Source: Alterinioella nitratireducens (GTDB taxonomy: Bacteria > Pseudomonadota > Alphaproteobacteria > Rhodobacterales > Rhodobacteraceae). From it: a stretch of DNA of 64,000 bases. Where the stretch lies: contig NZ_JABJVX010000007.1 of assembly GCF_013155465.1 (NCBI RefSeq), positions 62,001 to 126,000 of the forward strand, given 5' to 3'. Below are positions 53,863 to 63,761 of the stretch, piece after piece. The position numbers were made by a program, and so were the translations under genes. Every line of letters starts with the position of its first letter. Within the stretch, counting starts at the first letter, position 1. Under the pieces are notes generated by a model. It did not search any database and was not told the DNA's origin. It saw only the letters and a list, made by a program, of their open reading frames with translations.

Positions 53863-53909
53863 GGGGGGAAGTGTGGCCCGGCGCGCGGCGTTTGTGAAGG
53901 GTGCCGGGA

Positions 53910-54047
53910 TCAGCGCCGGGTGAAGGGGCAGATCGTGATCGTCATGTCATCGCAATTCCGCCCGGAACAGGCCACGGCGCGGATCGCGGTATGGTCGGGA
54001 AAGCTGACCGCGCGGTCGCCGTCGGTGATGATCTCATAGTCAGACAT
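53910..54047 (-). CDS. Possible small protein (45 residues)
   Basis: From ATG 54047: MSDYEIITDGDRAVSFPDHT, then a Cys-containing AVACSGRNCDDM and TITICPFTRR. The composition is protein-like, but there is no ribosome site, and the ATG lies on the edge of the palindrome at 54047..54060. The open frame extends to 54122, which would put both structured elements inside the gene. It may be a genuine conserved small gene or chance. Confidence 0.4.
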   Translation of the reverse strand: MSDYEIITDGDRAVSFPDHTAIRAVACSGRNCDDMTITICPFTRR

Positions 54048-54075
54048 AAGCACGTGCTTAGGGCTATCCCTAAGC
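54047..54075. repeat. Palindrome TAAGCACGTGCTTA joined to a second hairpin
   Basis: TAAGCACGTGCTTA (54047..54060) is a perfect 14-bp palindrome. Overlapping it, GCTTAGGG (54056..54063) pairs with CCCTAAGC (54068..54075) around CTAT. The two structures are mutually exclusive because they share GCTTA. They lie between the small gene at 53910 and the RAYT gene. Confidence 0.5.
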
Positions 54076-54175
54076 CTCCATGGGTATGCCCAAGTGTCCC
54101 GTCGAAAGGGGGACCAGTTCATCAGGTGACGTTGGGGAAGGGTTCAAGGGTGGGGTGGTGTGAAGGGATGCCTAG

Positions 54176-54195
54176 GGTGGGCAGTTCTGCCCGCC
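54176..54195 (-). repeat. REP element, left (inverted)
   Basis: GGTGGGCAGTTCTGCCCGCC, a near-perfect palindrome (one G-T pair). Read on the minus strand it is preceded by GGAT and followed by CCTAGG-like bases, so it faces opposite to the right-hand copy. It lies 45 bases before the RAYT start. Confidence 0.75.
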
Positions 54196-54240
54196 ATCCG
54201 GATCAACACGACGTTAAACTTCCTGCGTCAATGATGGCCC

Positions 54241-54783
54241 ATGCCGACCTATCGCCGCCTTCATCTGCCCGGGACCAGTTACTTCTTTACTGTCAATCTT
54301 GCGGACCGTCGGGCGTCCCTCCTGACCGATCGTATCGCCGATCTGCGCCGTGCTTATGCCGAGACGGTGGCCTCAGCCCCGGTCATCTGTGATGCGATGG
54401 TGGTCCTGCCGGATCACCTCCATGCGGTCTGGACCTTGCCGCCCGGTGACAGCGATTATTCCGAGCGCTGGCGCAAGATACAGCACCGTTTCACGCGTGC
54501 CGTGGGGGCGGAGGTGGACAGAACTGCCCACCCTACGCGGTCGGCCAGCAAGCGGGCGAAGCGGGAAGCGGGGATCTGGCAGCGGAGGTTCTGGGAACAT
54601 ACGATCCGGGCCGCGCAGGATTATCGGATGCATGTCCGGTATTGTTGGGGCAACCCGGTGAAACACGGGCTGGTCGCCCGGGCCGCAGAGTGGCCGTTTT
54701 CCTCGATCCACCGCGATATTCGGGTGGGACGGGTCGATGCCGGTTGGGCCGGGGAGTTGCCGGAGGGGATGTTCGGGGAGTGA
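54241..54783 (+). mobile_element. REP-associated tyrosine transposase (RAYT)
   Basis: 180 residues. Y1/HUH nuclease: the HUH motif is HLH in VVLPDHLHAVWTL, and the nucleophile Tyr is in the helix AAQDYRMHVRYCWGNPVKHG. Start RRLHLPGTSYFFTVNLADRR and mid-block IWQRRFWEHTIR are typical RAYT features. These proteins process single-stranded REP palindromes and are single-copy domesticated relatives of IS200. Inverted REPs flank the gene, and a third REP-like 20-mer lies inside it in frame, adding residues EVDRTAHPT between conserved blocks. The copy looks intact. Confidence 0.85.
54513..54532 (+). repeat. REP-like palindrome inside the RAYT coding sequence
   Basis: GGTGGACAGAACTGCCCACC matches the right-hand REP except at one base, and is followed by CCTACGCGG-like tail bases as the flanking copies are. 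It falls in a loop between conserved RAYT blocks and keeps the reading frame. It is preceded by GGA instead of GGAT. Confidence 0.65.
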
Positions 54784-54817
54784 AGGGCGGTCGGGTTTGG
54801 TGGGCGGAGGTTGGGAT

Positions 54818-54837
54818 GGTGGGCAGAACTGCCCACC
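54818..54837 (+). repeat. REP element, right
   Basis: GGTGGGCAGAACTGCCCACC is a perfect 9-bp-stem palindrome, preceded by GGAT and followed by GTACGG. It lies 35 bases after the RAYT stop and just beyond the stop of the gene at 54848, in the orientation opposite to the left copy. Confidence 0.75.
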
Positions 54838-54847
54838 GTACGGATTG

Positions 54848-55129
54848 CTATTCCACCGCTTTGAGGTGGCCAAGAGATTGCCATTCAACGACCTCGTGGC
54901 AATCCTTCAAAAGCTCGATCCACTCACAGATTTGAGCATTCACGTCCTTGTCGTCAAAGCCGAAGGTGAAGCCGTCTGAATACCACACGTTCCCATCTTC
55001 TTCCCGACGACAGGTAAGCGAGTAATCGATGTCAAAGCCATTTTTGGTCTCGGTGACTTTCACAAACAAAATGAAGGGTAGGCCGGTCCTCTTGTGAGTG
55101 AATGTTTCACGTCGCTGGGCATATTGCAT
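54848..55129 (-). CDS. Hypothetical protein with AT-richer codons
   Basis: 93 residues from ATG 55129, 7 bases after GGAG; an ATG at 55150 would add 7 residues. No signal or TM. Pattern: RRETFTHKRTGLPFILFVKV, TCRREEDGNVWYSDGFTFGF, ending DVNAQICEWIELLKDCHEVV. The gene and its surroundings use visibly more A/T-ending codons than neighbours, suggesting transfer. It lies next to the RAYT unit. Family unrecognised. Confidence 0.65.
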   Translation of the reverse strand: MQYAQRRETFTHKRTGLPFILFVKVTETKNGFDIDYSLTCRREEDGNVWYSDGFTFGFDDKDVNAQICEWIELLKDCHEVVEWQSLGHLKAVE

Positions 55130-55198
55130 TAAAACGCTCCATTTTAGCATGAAGCGATTGTTGCAGCGCCAAAGGCAATCGAAAATGCACGGCTGACG

Positions 55199-57376
<2,178 letters not shown>

Positions 57377-57727
57377 GGGCGATTCCCTCAGACTGCCCCA
57401 TTAGAATGATCTTATTTTGTTCCGGTTCAAGGGGGGCTGCTGACAGGGTTTGTCAGGAGGCGCAGGGCTTTGCGCATTTGCCGACAATTTTAGCGAAATG
57501 CGAGAGGCTATTCGCTTGCCGTGCGGGGTCATGCGCGCCTAATCTCTGCCTGCAAGCATCTTTCGGTTGCCGGTCGGTCCCCCCGCACCACCCACCCCAC
57601 CCCTCGCTCCACGGGGGGCGCCGGTCGGCAACCCGCTTGACCCACCCCTCCCCGCGACCAGAATGCCCGTTGCATCGGCGCCCGTTTGCCGGGATAAAAG
57701 GGCGCATCAGCCAAGGAGTCCCGCCAG
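57377..57727. promoter_or_regulatory. 351-bp gap with the uvrB promoter side
   Basis: No gene is supported here. An AT-richer patch at about 57400..57425, next to the uvrB start, is the likely uvrB promoter area. The remainder is GC-rich with C/A tracts and the partial repeat CCCACCCCTC near 57597 and 57643. The ribosome site AAGGAG lies just before the NDUFS4-like gene. Confidence 0.5.
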
Positions 57728-58039
57728 ATGCGCGCGCGTATTTACAAACCGGCCCGGAACGCCATGACCTCGGGCACCGCCAAGACCAAGACCTGGGTGC
57801 TTGAATTTGCCCCCGCGGAGCGGCGCGAGGTCGATCCGCTGATGGGCTGGACCAGTTCCGGCGACATGAACAGCCAGGTGAAACTGCGCTTCGACAGCGC
57901 CGAGGCGGCGCAGGATTACGCCCGCGCCCATGGCATCGACGCCATCGTCCAGCAACCGAAGCGCCGCAAGCCCAATATCCGCCCCGGCGGCTATGGCGAC
58001 AATTTCGCCACCAACCGGCGCCAGGTCTGGACCCACTGA
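57728..58039 (+). CDS. ETC complex I subunit, NDUFS4-like
   Basis: 103 residues: [20 protein letters not shown] then [33 protein letters not shown], ending [19 protein letters not shown]. This is the alphaproteobacterial counterpart of mitochondrial NDUFS4 (18 kDa), an accessory subunit of NADH dehydrogenase. Encoded away from the nuo operon, as usual. Strong support for an alphaproteobacterial host. Confidence 0.92.
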   Translation: MRARIYKPARNAMTSGTAKTKTWVLEFAPAERREVDPLMGWTSSGDMNSQVKLRFDSAEAAQDYARAHGIDAIVQQPKRRKPNIRPGGYGDNFATNRRQVWTH

Positions 58040-58045
58040 AGGCCC

Positions 58046-58516
58046 ATGCCTGACGGCCTGTCCTTCCAAGCCGACGATCCCGCACGCGCCCCCGTGGCCG
58101 ACCTGCTGGCGTGCCATCACGCGATGATGCGGGCCGGGTCGCCGCCCGACAGTTGCCATGTGAGAACGGCGGAGGAATTGGTCGGCGGTGGGGCGCAGGT
58201 CTTTTCCATCACCGATGCAGGCGGCGCGGTTGTCGCGGTCGGCGGGTTGAGCCCGGTTGCCCCCGATCACCTGGAGCTGAAATCCATGCATGTCGCGGCT
58301 GGCCTGCGCGGCACCGGCATCGGGGCCCACCTGCTGGCACGGATGATCGAGGCCGCCACCCGCGCCGGGGCCACGCGGCTGAGCCTGGAGACCGGGTCCG
58401 GCCCCGACCACGCCGCCGCCCGCGCGATCTATGCCCGGGCCGGGTTCGTGCCCTGCCCGCCCTTCGGCAGCTACCGGCCCGATCCGCTGAGCGTGTTCAT
58501 GACGAAGGTGCTCTGA
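58046..58516 (+). CDS. GNAT-family N-acetyltransferase
   Basis: 156 residues. The acetyl-CoA loop GLRGTGIGAHLL follows the strand LELKSMHVAA, and ARAIYARAGFVPCPPFGSYR ends the domain. It is similar in shape to small-molecule GNATs; the substrate is unknown. It starts 6 bases after the NDUFS4-like gene and is probably co-transcribed. Confidence 0.85.
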   Translation: MPDGLSFQADDPARAPVADLLACHHAMMRAGSPPDSCHVRTAEELVGGGAQVFSITDAGGAVVAVGGLSPVAPDHLELKSMHVAAGLRGTGIGAHLLARMIEAATRAGATRLSLETGSGPDHAAARAIYARAGFVPCPPFGSYRPDPLSVFMTKVL

Positions 58517-58562
58517 TCACGCTTGCATCCCGCCCGCCCCTTGCGCAATGAAGGGGACCAGC

Positions 58563-58639
58563 GGTCCCGTAGCTCAACTGGATAGAGCAGCTGACTTCTA
58601 ATCAGCAGGTTCGGGGTTCGAGTCCTCGCGGGATCGCCA
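58563..58639 (+). tRNA. trnR-TCT: tRNA-Arg (anticodon TCT)
   Basis: The cloverleaf can be drawn: acceptor GGTCCCG with CGGGATC (one G-T), D arm GCTC..GAGC, anticodon stem GCTGA/TCAGC with loop CTTCTAA giving anticodon TCT at 58597..58599, T arm with GTTCGAGTC. Discriminator G and CCA are encoded. It reads AGA codons. Confidence 0.97.
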
Positions 58640-58768
58640 AGCTTGCCATGTCTGATCCGGCGGCTTGTGCCCGAGGCAATCCGCGCGCGACCGGGCGTCG
58701 CGGAAACCGCCGGGGGCTTCATGGCCGATCGGCGAATCCCGGCCCCTAGTCATCCGGGCAGTCGCAGC

Positions 58769-59433
58769 TCATGCAACGATCTGTGACAGGACATCGCGGA
58801 TCGGGGCCGGCACTGCGCCATCGTAGGCGTTCCAGTAGCTGGGGGTCGATTTATAGGCCAGCTTGATATGCGAATGGACGTGCCGGAACATCAGGCTCTG
58901 CTGCAGGATCCGCAGGTCGCCCCGGACCTCTTCGGCGAGAACGCTGGCGAAGATCCTGTCGGCCTGGACGGCATCGCCTGCGGCAAGAAGGGCCTGTGCC
59001 CGCTGCATGGCCCCGGCGTGAGCGTTCGGGGCGGCGGTGCTCTTCGGATTTCGTTCGACGACCCTGCGCAGCAATGCCGCGGCGGCGGTGGCCTCGCCTT
59101 CCGCGTTCAGCGCCTGGGCCATGTCGATCTGGTTGCGCGCCCGTGCTGCGCCCGCGTCGATCAGCGCAGCGAGTTTTTTGCCGCCATCGCATGATCAGGG
59201 TCGGATTGCAGTACCGCCCGGTAAAGGGACCGGGCGCGCGCCGGCATGTCAGCGGCAACGAAGCCCGCAGCTTGGGACATGCGCAGCGGGTTGTCGATGG
59301 CCTTCGCTGACTGCACCCGATCCTGGTGCCGCTCCATGCGCGCCAGCACCGCGTCCCTGGCCATGTGTATCGCCGATGTCGCTTCAGCCATTGTCGCACT
59401 CGTTCCTGTCAGACCAGACGCGGCAGTTTCCAC
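58769..59433 (-). CDS. TPR-like protein split by a 1-base frameshift
   Basis: Two frames on this strand belong together: the first starts at GTG 59433 (or ATG 59391) and runs to a stop at 59161, and the second continues from there to 58769. The break is at a run of six T (59174..59179; A on the coding strand): with seven, the frame reads on as KKLAALIDAGAARARNQID into MAQALNAEGE, giving about 221 residues. The helical repeat pattern (ARARSLYRAVLQSDPDHAMA; ALLRRVVERNPKSTAAPNAH) is TPR-like. Sequencing error or true mutation. It lies 57 bases after the binding-protein gene. Confidence 0.72.
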
Positions 59434-59490
59434 CGAACCTCTGGCAAGTTCAAGGGCTTGGTGCGGTTGGACGCAGCTTGGATCCGGCCG

Positions 59491-60519
59491 CTATTCGGCC
59501 TGCACCATCGCCGCCTCCCATTCGCGCAGGAATTGCTGGCGTTTCAGCCGGTCCAGGTAGACCAGAAGGCCGGGGCCAAGCGCGATGGGGCGCAATCCGG
59601 CATTGCCCGACAGCCCCTCGCCGGTGATGCCCGGAAAGGCGAAACCGTTGTCGGGGCGCAGCCATGAGGTCTGGATCAGATGGTCGATGAAGGCCCCGGC
59701 CTGGTCGGGCAGGGTGGCGGTTTCGGGGATCAGCACGGTGCGCAGCATCACAGTGGTGAAATCCTGCGGCGCGATGATGTGGATCGCGTCATGCAGGTCG
59801 GCGCGGGCCTGCGCGTAGGAGCCGAGCACGTTGTAAGCCACCGCGATCTCGCCGCTGGCGACATCCTCGATCATCGCGCCGGAGCAGCAGTAGAGCCGGG
59901 TTTGCAGGCTGCCCATGACCTCGGCCAGCCGCCAGAAGGTCTCGGACGTGCGCCCGTCCTGGGTGGCGAAGAGGTAGCCCAAGCCGCTGACCCGCACGTC
60001 ATAGGTGCCGATCCGGCCCGCGAAACGGTCGGGATTGTCGCGCAGCACGGTGATCAGTTCCTGCCGCGTCCGGGGCAGGGGCAGCCCCTCGAAGGCCGCG
60101 CGCGACAGGACCATGGTGGCCGGCTCCTGGGTGAAGGCGAAGACCTGCCCGTGCCAGCGCGCCCAGGGCGGCAGGGCCGCGGTCTGGACCGACTGGTAGA
60201 GCCGCGCCAGCCCGTCATTGGCCAGCTTCACCTGCAAATCCATCGCGCTGGAAATGGCCAGGTCAAAACTCTCGCCCTCCTCGGCCAGGGCGATCATCAG
60301 TTCTGTTGTGCTGACGACGTGATAGGCGACGGAAATGCCCGGGTTCGCCTGCTGAAACTCCAGGATGAAGGGGGCGAAAAGCTCGGTATCGGCGGTCGAG
60401 ATGACGCGCAGCTCGGCGGTCTCGTTCTCGGCCGGAAACTGCACCAGTTCCTCGATCTCGAAACCGGGCGCGGCACTGGCGACGAGGCTCAGCGCAAGGG
60501 AAAGGACAAGCTGACGCAT
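59491..60519 (-). CDS. Periplasmic substrate-binding protein of the two-component locus
   Basis: 342 residues with signal MRQLVLSLALSLVASAAPGF. ABC-type binding protein layout (ELRVISTADTELFAPFILEF, FDLAISSAMDLQVKLANDGL, LPRTRQELITVLRDNPDRF) resembling iron(III)/phosphonate/spermidine-class binders, with an odd LYCCSGAM pair. No ABC permease or ATPase is near. It overlaps the sensor kinase gene by 31 bases, so it is probably a ligand receptor for that kinase rather than a transport component. Confidence 0.8.
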   Translation of the reverse strand: MRQLVLSLALSLVASAAPGFEIEELVQFPAENETAELRVISTADTELFAPFILEFQQANPGISVAYHVVSTTELMIALAEEGESFDLAISSAMDLQVKLANDGLARLYQSVQTAALPPWARWHGQVFAFTQEPATMVLSRAAFEGLPLPRTRQELITVLRDNPDRFAGRIGTYDVRVSGLGYLFATQDGRTSETFWRLAEVMGSLQTRLYCCSGAMIEDVASGEIAVAYNVLGSYAQARADLHDAIHIIAPQDFTTVMLRTVLIPETATLPDQAGAFIDHLIQTSWLRPDNGFAFPGITGEGLSGNAGLRPIALGPGLLVYLDRLKRQQFLREWEAAMVQAE

Positions 60520-61853
60520 GCGCCGGGGCCTCCTTCATTGTTGGACATTGCAAGGTGGCCGCCATGGGCGCGGGCGACCTCATCGGCGATGGTCAGGCCA
60601 AGGCCCGACCCGACAACGCCCGTGGCGTTCGTGCCGCGCGTGAACCGGCCCCTGAGGGGGGTGGTGTCGGCCTCGGGAAAGCCGATGCCCTCATCGTGGA
60701 TGGTGAGCGTGGCTGTGGTGCCGTCCGAGGTGGTTGTCACCGCGATCCGGGTCTCGGAGGGGGCGTATTTGATCGCGTTGTCCAGCAGGTTGCGCACCGC
60801 GTTCTGGATCAGGATCGTATCGCCCATGATAGCGCCGCGCGCGCCGGTCTCAAGCCGGATCTCCATGTCCTTCAGTTCCGCCACCGGGCGCAGGCGGTCC
60901 ACAAGCTCGACCACCAGCGCGTTCAGGTCGAGCGGTTCCAGTTCCAGCTGGTCGGCGCGCAGCGACACCATGGCGTGGTCCAGAAGCTGCCCGGCGGCGC
61001 GGCTGCTCTCATCAATGGCGCGGATCATCTCGCGCAGGGAGGCGCGGTTCTCCTCGCGGTCCACCCGGCGCAGCGTGTTCTCGGCATGGGCGCGGACCGT
61101 GGCCAGCGGCGTGCGCACGCGGTGCGCGGCCTCGGCGATGAAATCCTCGGTCCGGTTCAGCGCGGTTGAAAGCCGCGCGATCAGCCGGTTGAGCGATTGG
61201 ACCAGGGGCACCATCTCGCTCGGCACTTCGGCCTCCACGGGCCGCAGGTCCTGCGGGCCGCGCCGCGAGACCGAACCCGCCAGCCGCCGCAGCGACCCGG
61301 CGGTGACCTGCCCCGCCAACACCGCCAGCACGGCGGAGACGGCGAAGAAGCCGAGGCCCAGATAGACCGAGATGCGGCTGATGCGTTGCAGGGTCTGGGC
61401 CTGCGCATCGCGGGTCTGGCCGACGGTCACGGCGATCTGGACCGGGGCGCCGTTCACGGACAGACGCCGGGTCGCGGTGACGGTGCGCAAGGTCTCGTCG
61501 CGATAGGGCAGGGTGGCGGTGCCGGGGGTGGTCGCGGGCAGGTCGTCATAGCCGGTGATCACCTCGCCATCCTGCATGATGCGGTAGAACACGCGGTCAT
61601 CGCTGGGATTGTCCAGCATGGTGAAGGCGGAATAGGGGATATCGACGCTGACCTCGCCCGAGGCAACCGAGACGGCATCGAGGATTGAGGCCACCGAGGC
61701 GGACAGGATCCGGTCCTGCGATTCGGCGCTGATCTGGCGGGCGAAGCTGGAGACGATGAGAAAGAGGATCACTGCCAGGATCGCCGCGCTGGTCAGCAGT
61801 TGCAGCGTCAACCGGCGGCGGATCGAGCCGCGGGCGCGGGGCCAGCCGGTCAT
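60489..61853 (-). CDS. tctE: TctE-type sensor histidine kinase
   Basis: 454 residues: TM1 (LQLLTSAAILAVILFLIVSS), periplasmic sensor (2CSK-N-like, about 35-165), TM2, HAMP-like linker, HisKA with FIAEAAHRVRTPLATVRAHA, and HATPase with NLLDNAIKYAPSETRI and GSGLGLTIADEV. The kinase box has HRVRTPL, usual in the TctE branch. It overlaps the response regulator start by 4 bases. Divergent tctC/B suggests it senses tri- or dicarboxylates. Confidence 0.88.
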   Translation of the reverse strand: MTGWPRARGSIRRRLTLQLLTSAAILAVILFLIVSSFARQISAESQDRILSASVASILDAVSVASGEVSVDIPYSAFTMLDNPSDDRVFYRIMQDGEVITGYDDLPATTPGTATLPYRDETLRTVTATRRLSVNGAPVQIAVTVGQTRDAQAQTLQRISRISVYLGLGFFAVSAVLAVLAGQVTAGSLRRLAGSVSRRGPQDLRPVEAEVPSEMVPLVQSLNRLIARLSTALNRTEDFIAEAAHRVRTPLATVRAHAENTLRRVDREENRASLREMIRAIDESSRAAGQLLDHAMVSLRADQLELEPLDLNALVVELVDRLRPVAELKDMEIRLETGARGAIMGDTILIQNAVRNLLDNAIKYAPSETRIAVTTTSDGTTATLTIHDEGIGFPEADTTPLRGRFTRGTNATGVVGSGLGLTIADEVARAHGGHLAMSNNEGGPGACVSLSFPLR

Positions 61854-62515
61854 GGCACCGACAGTCTGTAGCCAAGCCCGCGCACCGTCACGATGGCCAC
61901 GTCGGAGCCTTCAAGGTGCTTGCGGATGCGCCCGACATAGACCTCGATCGCGTTTTCCGAGACGTCCTCGTCATAGGAAAACAGCCGGTCGATGAGTTGC
62001 GGTTTGGCAATGATCTGACCGGGGGCGGCGAAGAAGACCTCCAGGAGGCGCAGCTCGCGATTGCGCAGGGTGATGGCGCGATCCGCGACCGTCAGCGTGC
62101 CCGCGAGCGTGTCGAATGCGACGTTTCCGAATCGAATCCGGTTGCTTGCGGTGCCCGCGCGGCGGCGCAGGACGGCCCTGACCCGCGCCTCCAGCTCGGC
62201 GAAATCGAACGGTTTGGAGATATAATCATCGGCCCCCATATCCAGCGCACCGACCCGGTCCGAGACCTCGGAGCGCGCCGTCAACACGATCACCGGCGTC
62301 TCGGCCCCGCGCGCGCGCTGCGCGTTCAGAAAGTCGCGGCCATCACCGTCGGGCAACATAATATCCAGCAAGATCAGATCGTAACCCGTTGTCGCGGTGT
62401 AGTCGGCGGCGGTGGCAAGGTCGCTTGCGTGATCGACGACATGGCCATCCTGGCCGAGCCGGTCCAGGATCGCGGCGGCCAGTTGCGGGTTATCTTCGAC
62501 AAGCAGGAAACGCAT
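61850..62515 (-). CDS. tctD: OmpR-family response regulator, TctD type
   Basis: 221 residues. Receiver with phospho-Asp51 in LILLDIMLPDGDG and Lys in ISKPFDF; a winged-helix OmpR/PhoB DNA-binding domain follows (ITLRNRELRLLEVFFAAPGQ, SENAIEVYVGRIRKHLEGS). It probably activates the divergent tctC operon, 107 bases away, when a carboxylate is present, as in Salmonella TctD. Confidence 0.92.
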   Translation of the reverse strand: MRFLLVEDNPQLAAAILDRLGQDGHVVDHASDLATAADYTATTGYDLILLDIMLPDGDGRDFLNAQRARGAETPVIVLTARSEVSDRVGALDMGADDYISKPFDFAELEARVRAVLRRRAGTASNRIRFGNVAFDTLAGTLTVADRAITLRNRELRLLEVFFAAPGQIIAKPQLIDRLFSYDEDVSENAIEVYVGRIRKHLEGSDVAIVTVRGLGYRLSVP

Positions 62516-62622
62516 GGGGTGCCGGAAAAGCCTTTGGGGCGTGACAGCAAGGTGTCAGGTTGAGGTGGTGATCATTCGACATGGGCAGGCAAGCCCCAAT
62601 TTGTCAAACTGGGAGGACAGAC

Positions 62623-63609
62623 ATGACAAGATTGACTTTGACCCGCCGGGCCTTTGCGGCCGCGGCGGTGGCGACCATGAGCCTTGGCAGCCCGGCCTTT
62701 GCCGGAGGGCATCAGATGCTGGACAGTGTCCACTTCCTGATCCCCGGCGGGGCGGGCGGCGGCTGGGACGGCACCGCGCGCGGCACCGGCGAGGCGCTGA
62801 CCGAGTCCGGCCTTGTCGGCACGGCCAGCTACGAGAACATGTCGGGCGGCGGCGGAGGGGTGGCCATCGGCTACCTGATCGAAAACGCCGAGAGCCAGTA
62901 TGGAACGCTGATGGTGAACTCCACCCCCATCGTGATCCGCTCGCTGACGGGCGTGTTCCCCTACAACTTCTCGGACCTGACGCTTGTCGCGGGCACCATC
63001 GGGGATTACGCGACGCTGGTGGTGAATGCCGATAGCGACATCGAGTCCATGGACGACCTGCTGGCCGCCTATCGCGCGGATCCGCAGGGCACCGCCATCG
63101 GCGGCGGCTCGGTTCCGGGCGGCATGGATCACCTGGTCGCGGCCATGGTGATGGAAGCGGCGGGCGAGGATCCGCTTGAGGTGACCTACATCCCCTATGA
63201 CACCGGCGGACCGGCCATGGCGGCGCTGCTGTCGGGTGAGATCGCGGCGCTATCGACGGGCTTTTCCGAGGCCGTCGATCTGGCCGAGGCCGGTGAGGTG
63301 CGCATCATCGGCGTGACATCGGAAGAGCGTGTGCCGGCCTATCCGGACGCGCCCACGATGATGGAGCAGGGTATCGACACCAGCTTCGTCAACTGGCGCG
63401 GCTTCTTCGGCGCTCCGGGGATGCCCGAGGATCAGGTCGCGGCCTACCAGGCAGCACTGGCGGCGATGTACGAGACGGAAGAATGGGAAGAGGTCCGCGC
63501 CCGCAACGGCTGGGTCAATATCCACAATTCCGGCGACGATTTCCGCGCCTTCCTGGAAGAGCAGGAAGAGGTGATCGGCACTCTGATGCGTACGCTGGGC
63601 TTTCTCTGA
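62623..63609 (+). CDS. tctC: Tripartite tricarboxylate transporter substrate-binding protein TctC
   Basis: 328 residues from ATG 62623, preceded by GGGAGG. The signal (MTRLTLTRRAFAAAAVATMS) is followed by FLIPGGAGGGWDGTARGTGE, the TctC/Bug-type binding protein motif, SYENMSGGGGGVAIGY and YIPYDTGGPAMAALLSGEIA. It captures citrate or another carboxylate in the periplasm for TctAB. The N-terminal TRR may be Sec rather than Tat. Divergent from the TctDE system. Confidence 0.93.
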   Translation: MTRLTLTRRAFAAAAVATMSLGSPAFAGGHQMLDSVHFLIPGGAGGGWDGTARGTGEALTESGLVGTASYENMSGGGGGVAIGYLIENAESQYGTLMVNSTPIVIRSLTGVFPYNFSDLTLVAGTIGDYATLVVNADSDIESMDDLLAAYRADPQGTAIGGGSVPGGMDHLVAAMVMEAAGEDPLEVTYIPYDTGGPAMAALLSGEIAALSTGFSEAVDLAEAGEVRIIGVTSEERVPAYPDAPTMMEQGIDTSFVNWRGFFGAPGMPEDQVAAYQAALAAMYETEEWEEVRARNGWVNIHNSGDDFRAFLEEQEEVIGTLMRTLGFL

Positions 63610-63630
63610 AGCCTGACGCCTGAAACGGGG

Positions 63631-63676
63631 ACGAGGCTTTTCGAAAAGCCTCGTTTTCCGGATTTTCAGAATCCGG
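63631..63676 (+). terminator. Perfect palindrome and second hairpin between tctC and tctB
   Basis: 63631..63654 is a 24-base perfect palindrome (12-base half ACGAGGCTTTTC) followed by a short T run. A second hairpin CCGGATT/AATCCGG (63658..63664, 63670..63676) follows. Probably a leaky terminator that lets the abundant binding protein exceed TctB and TctA. Confidence 0.7.
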
Positions 63677-63761
63677 GAGGCGCGGGGGTGACCCCGCGCG
63701 GCCCAAGGCGCATCGACGCGCCTTCCCCCTCCGACCGCAAGCGAGCACAAGGGAGACTGAC

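Noticed and set aside
57415-57432. A possible LexA/SOS box before uvrB
   Set aside because: GTTC and GTTC are 2 bases apart; the alphaproteobacterial box needs N7.
58471-58722. A minus-strand frame over the tRNA-Arg
   Set aside because: It reads RTRTPNLLIRSQLLYPVE, a well-known false protein made from tRNA antisense.
58563-58768. tRNA-Arg as an attachment site for an integrated island
   Set aside because: No integrase and no second copy of the tRNA 3' end is visible nearby.
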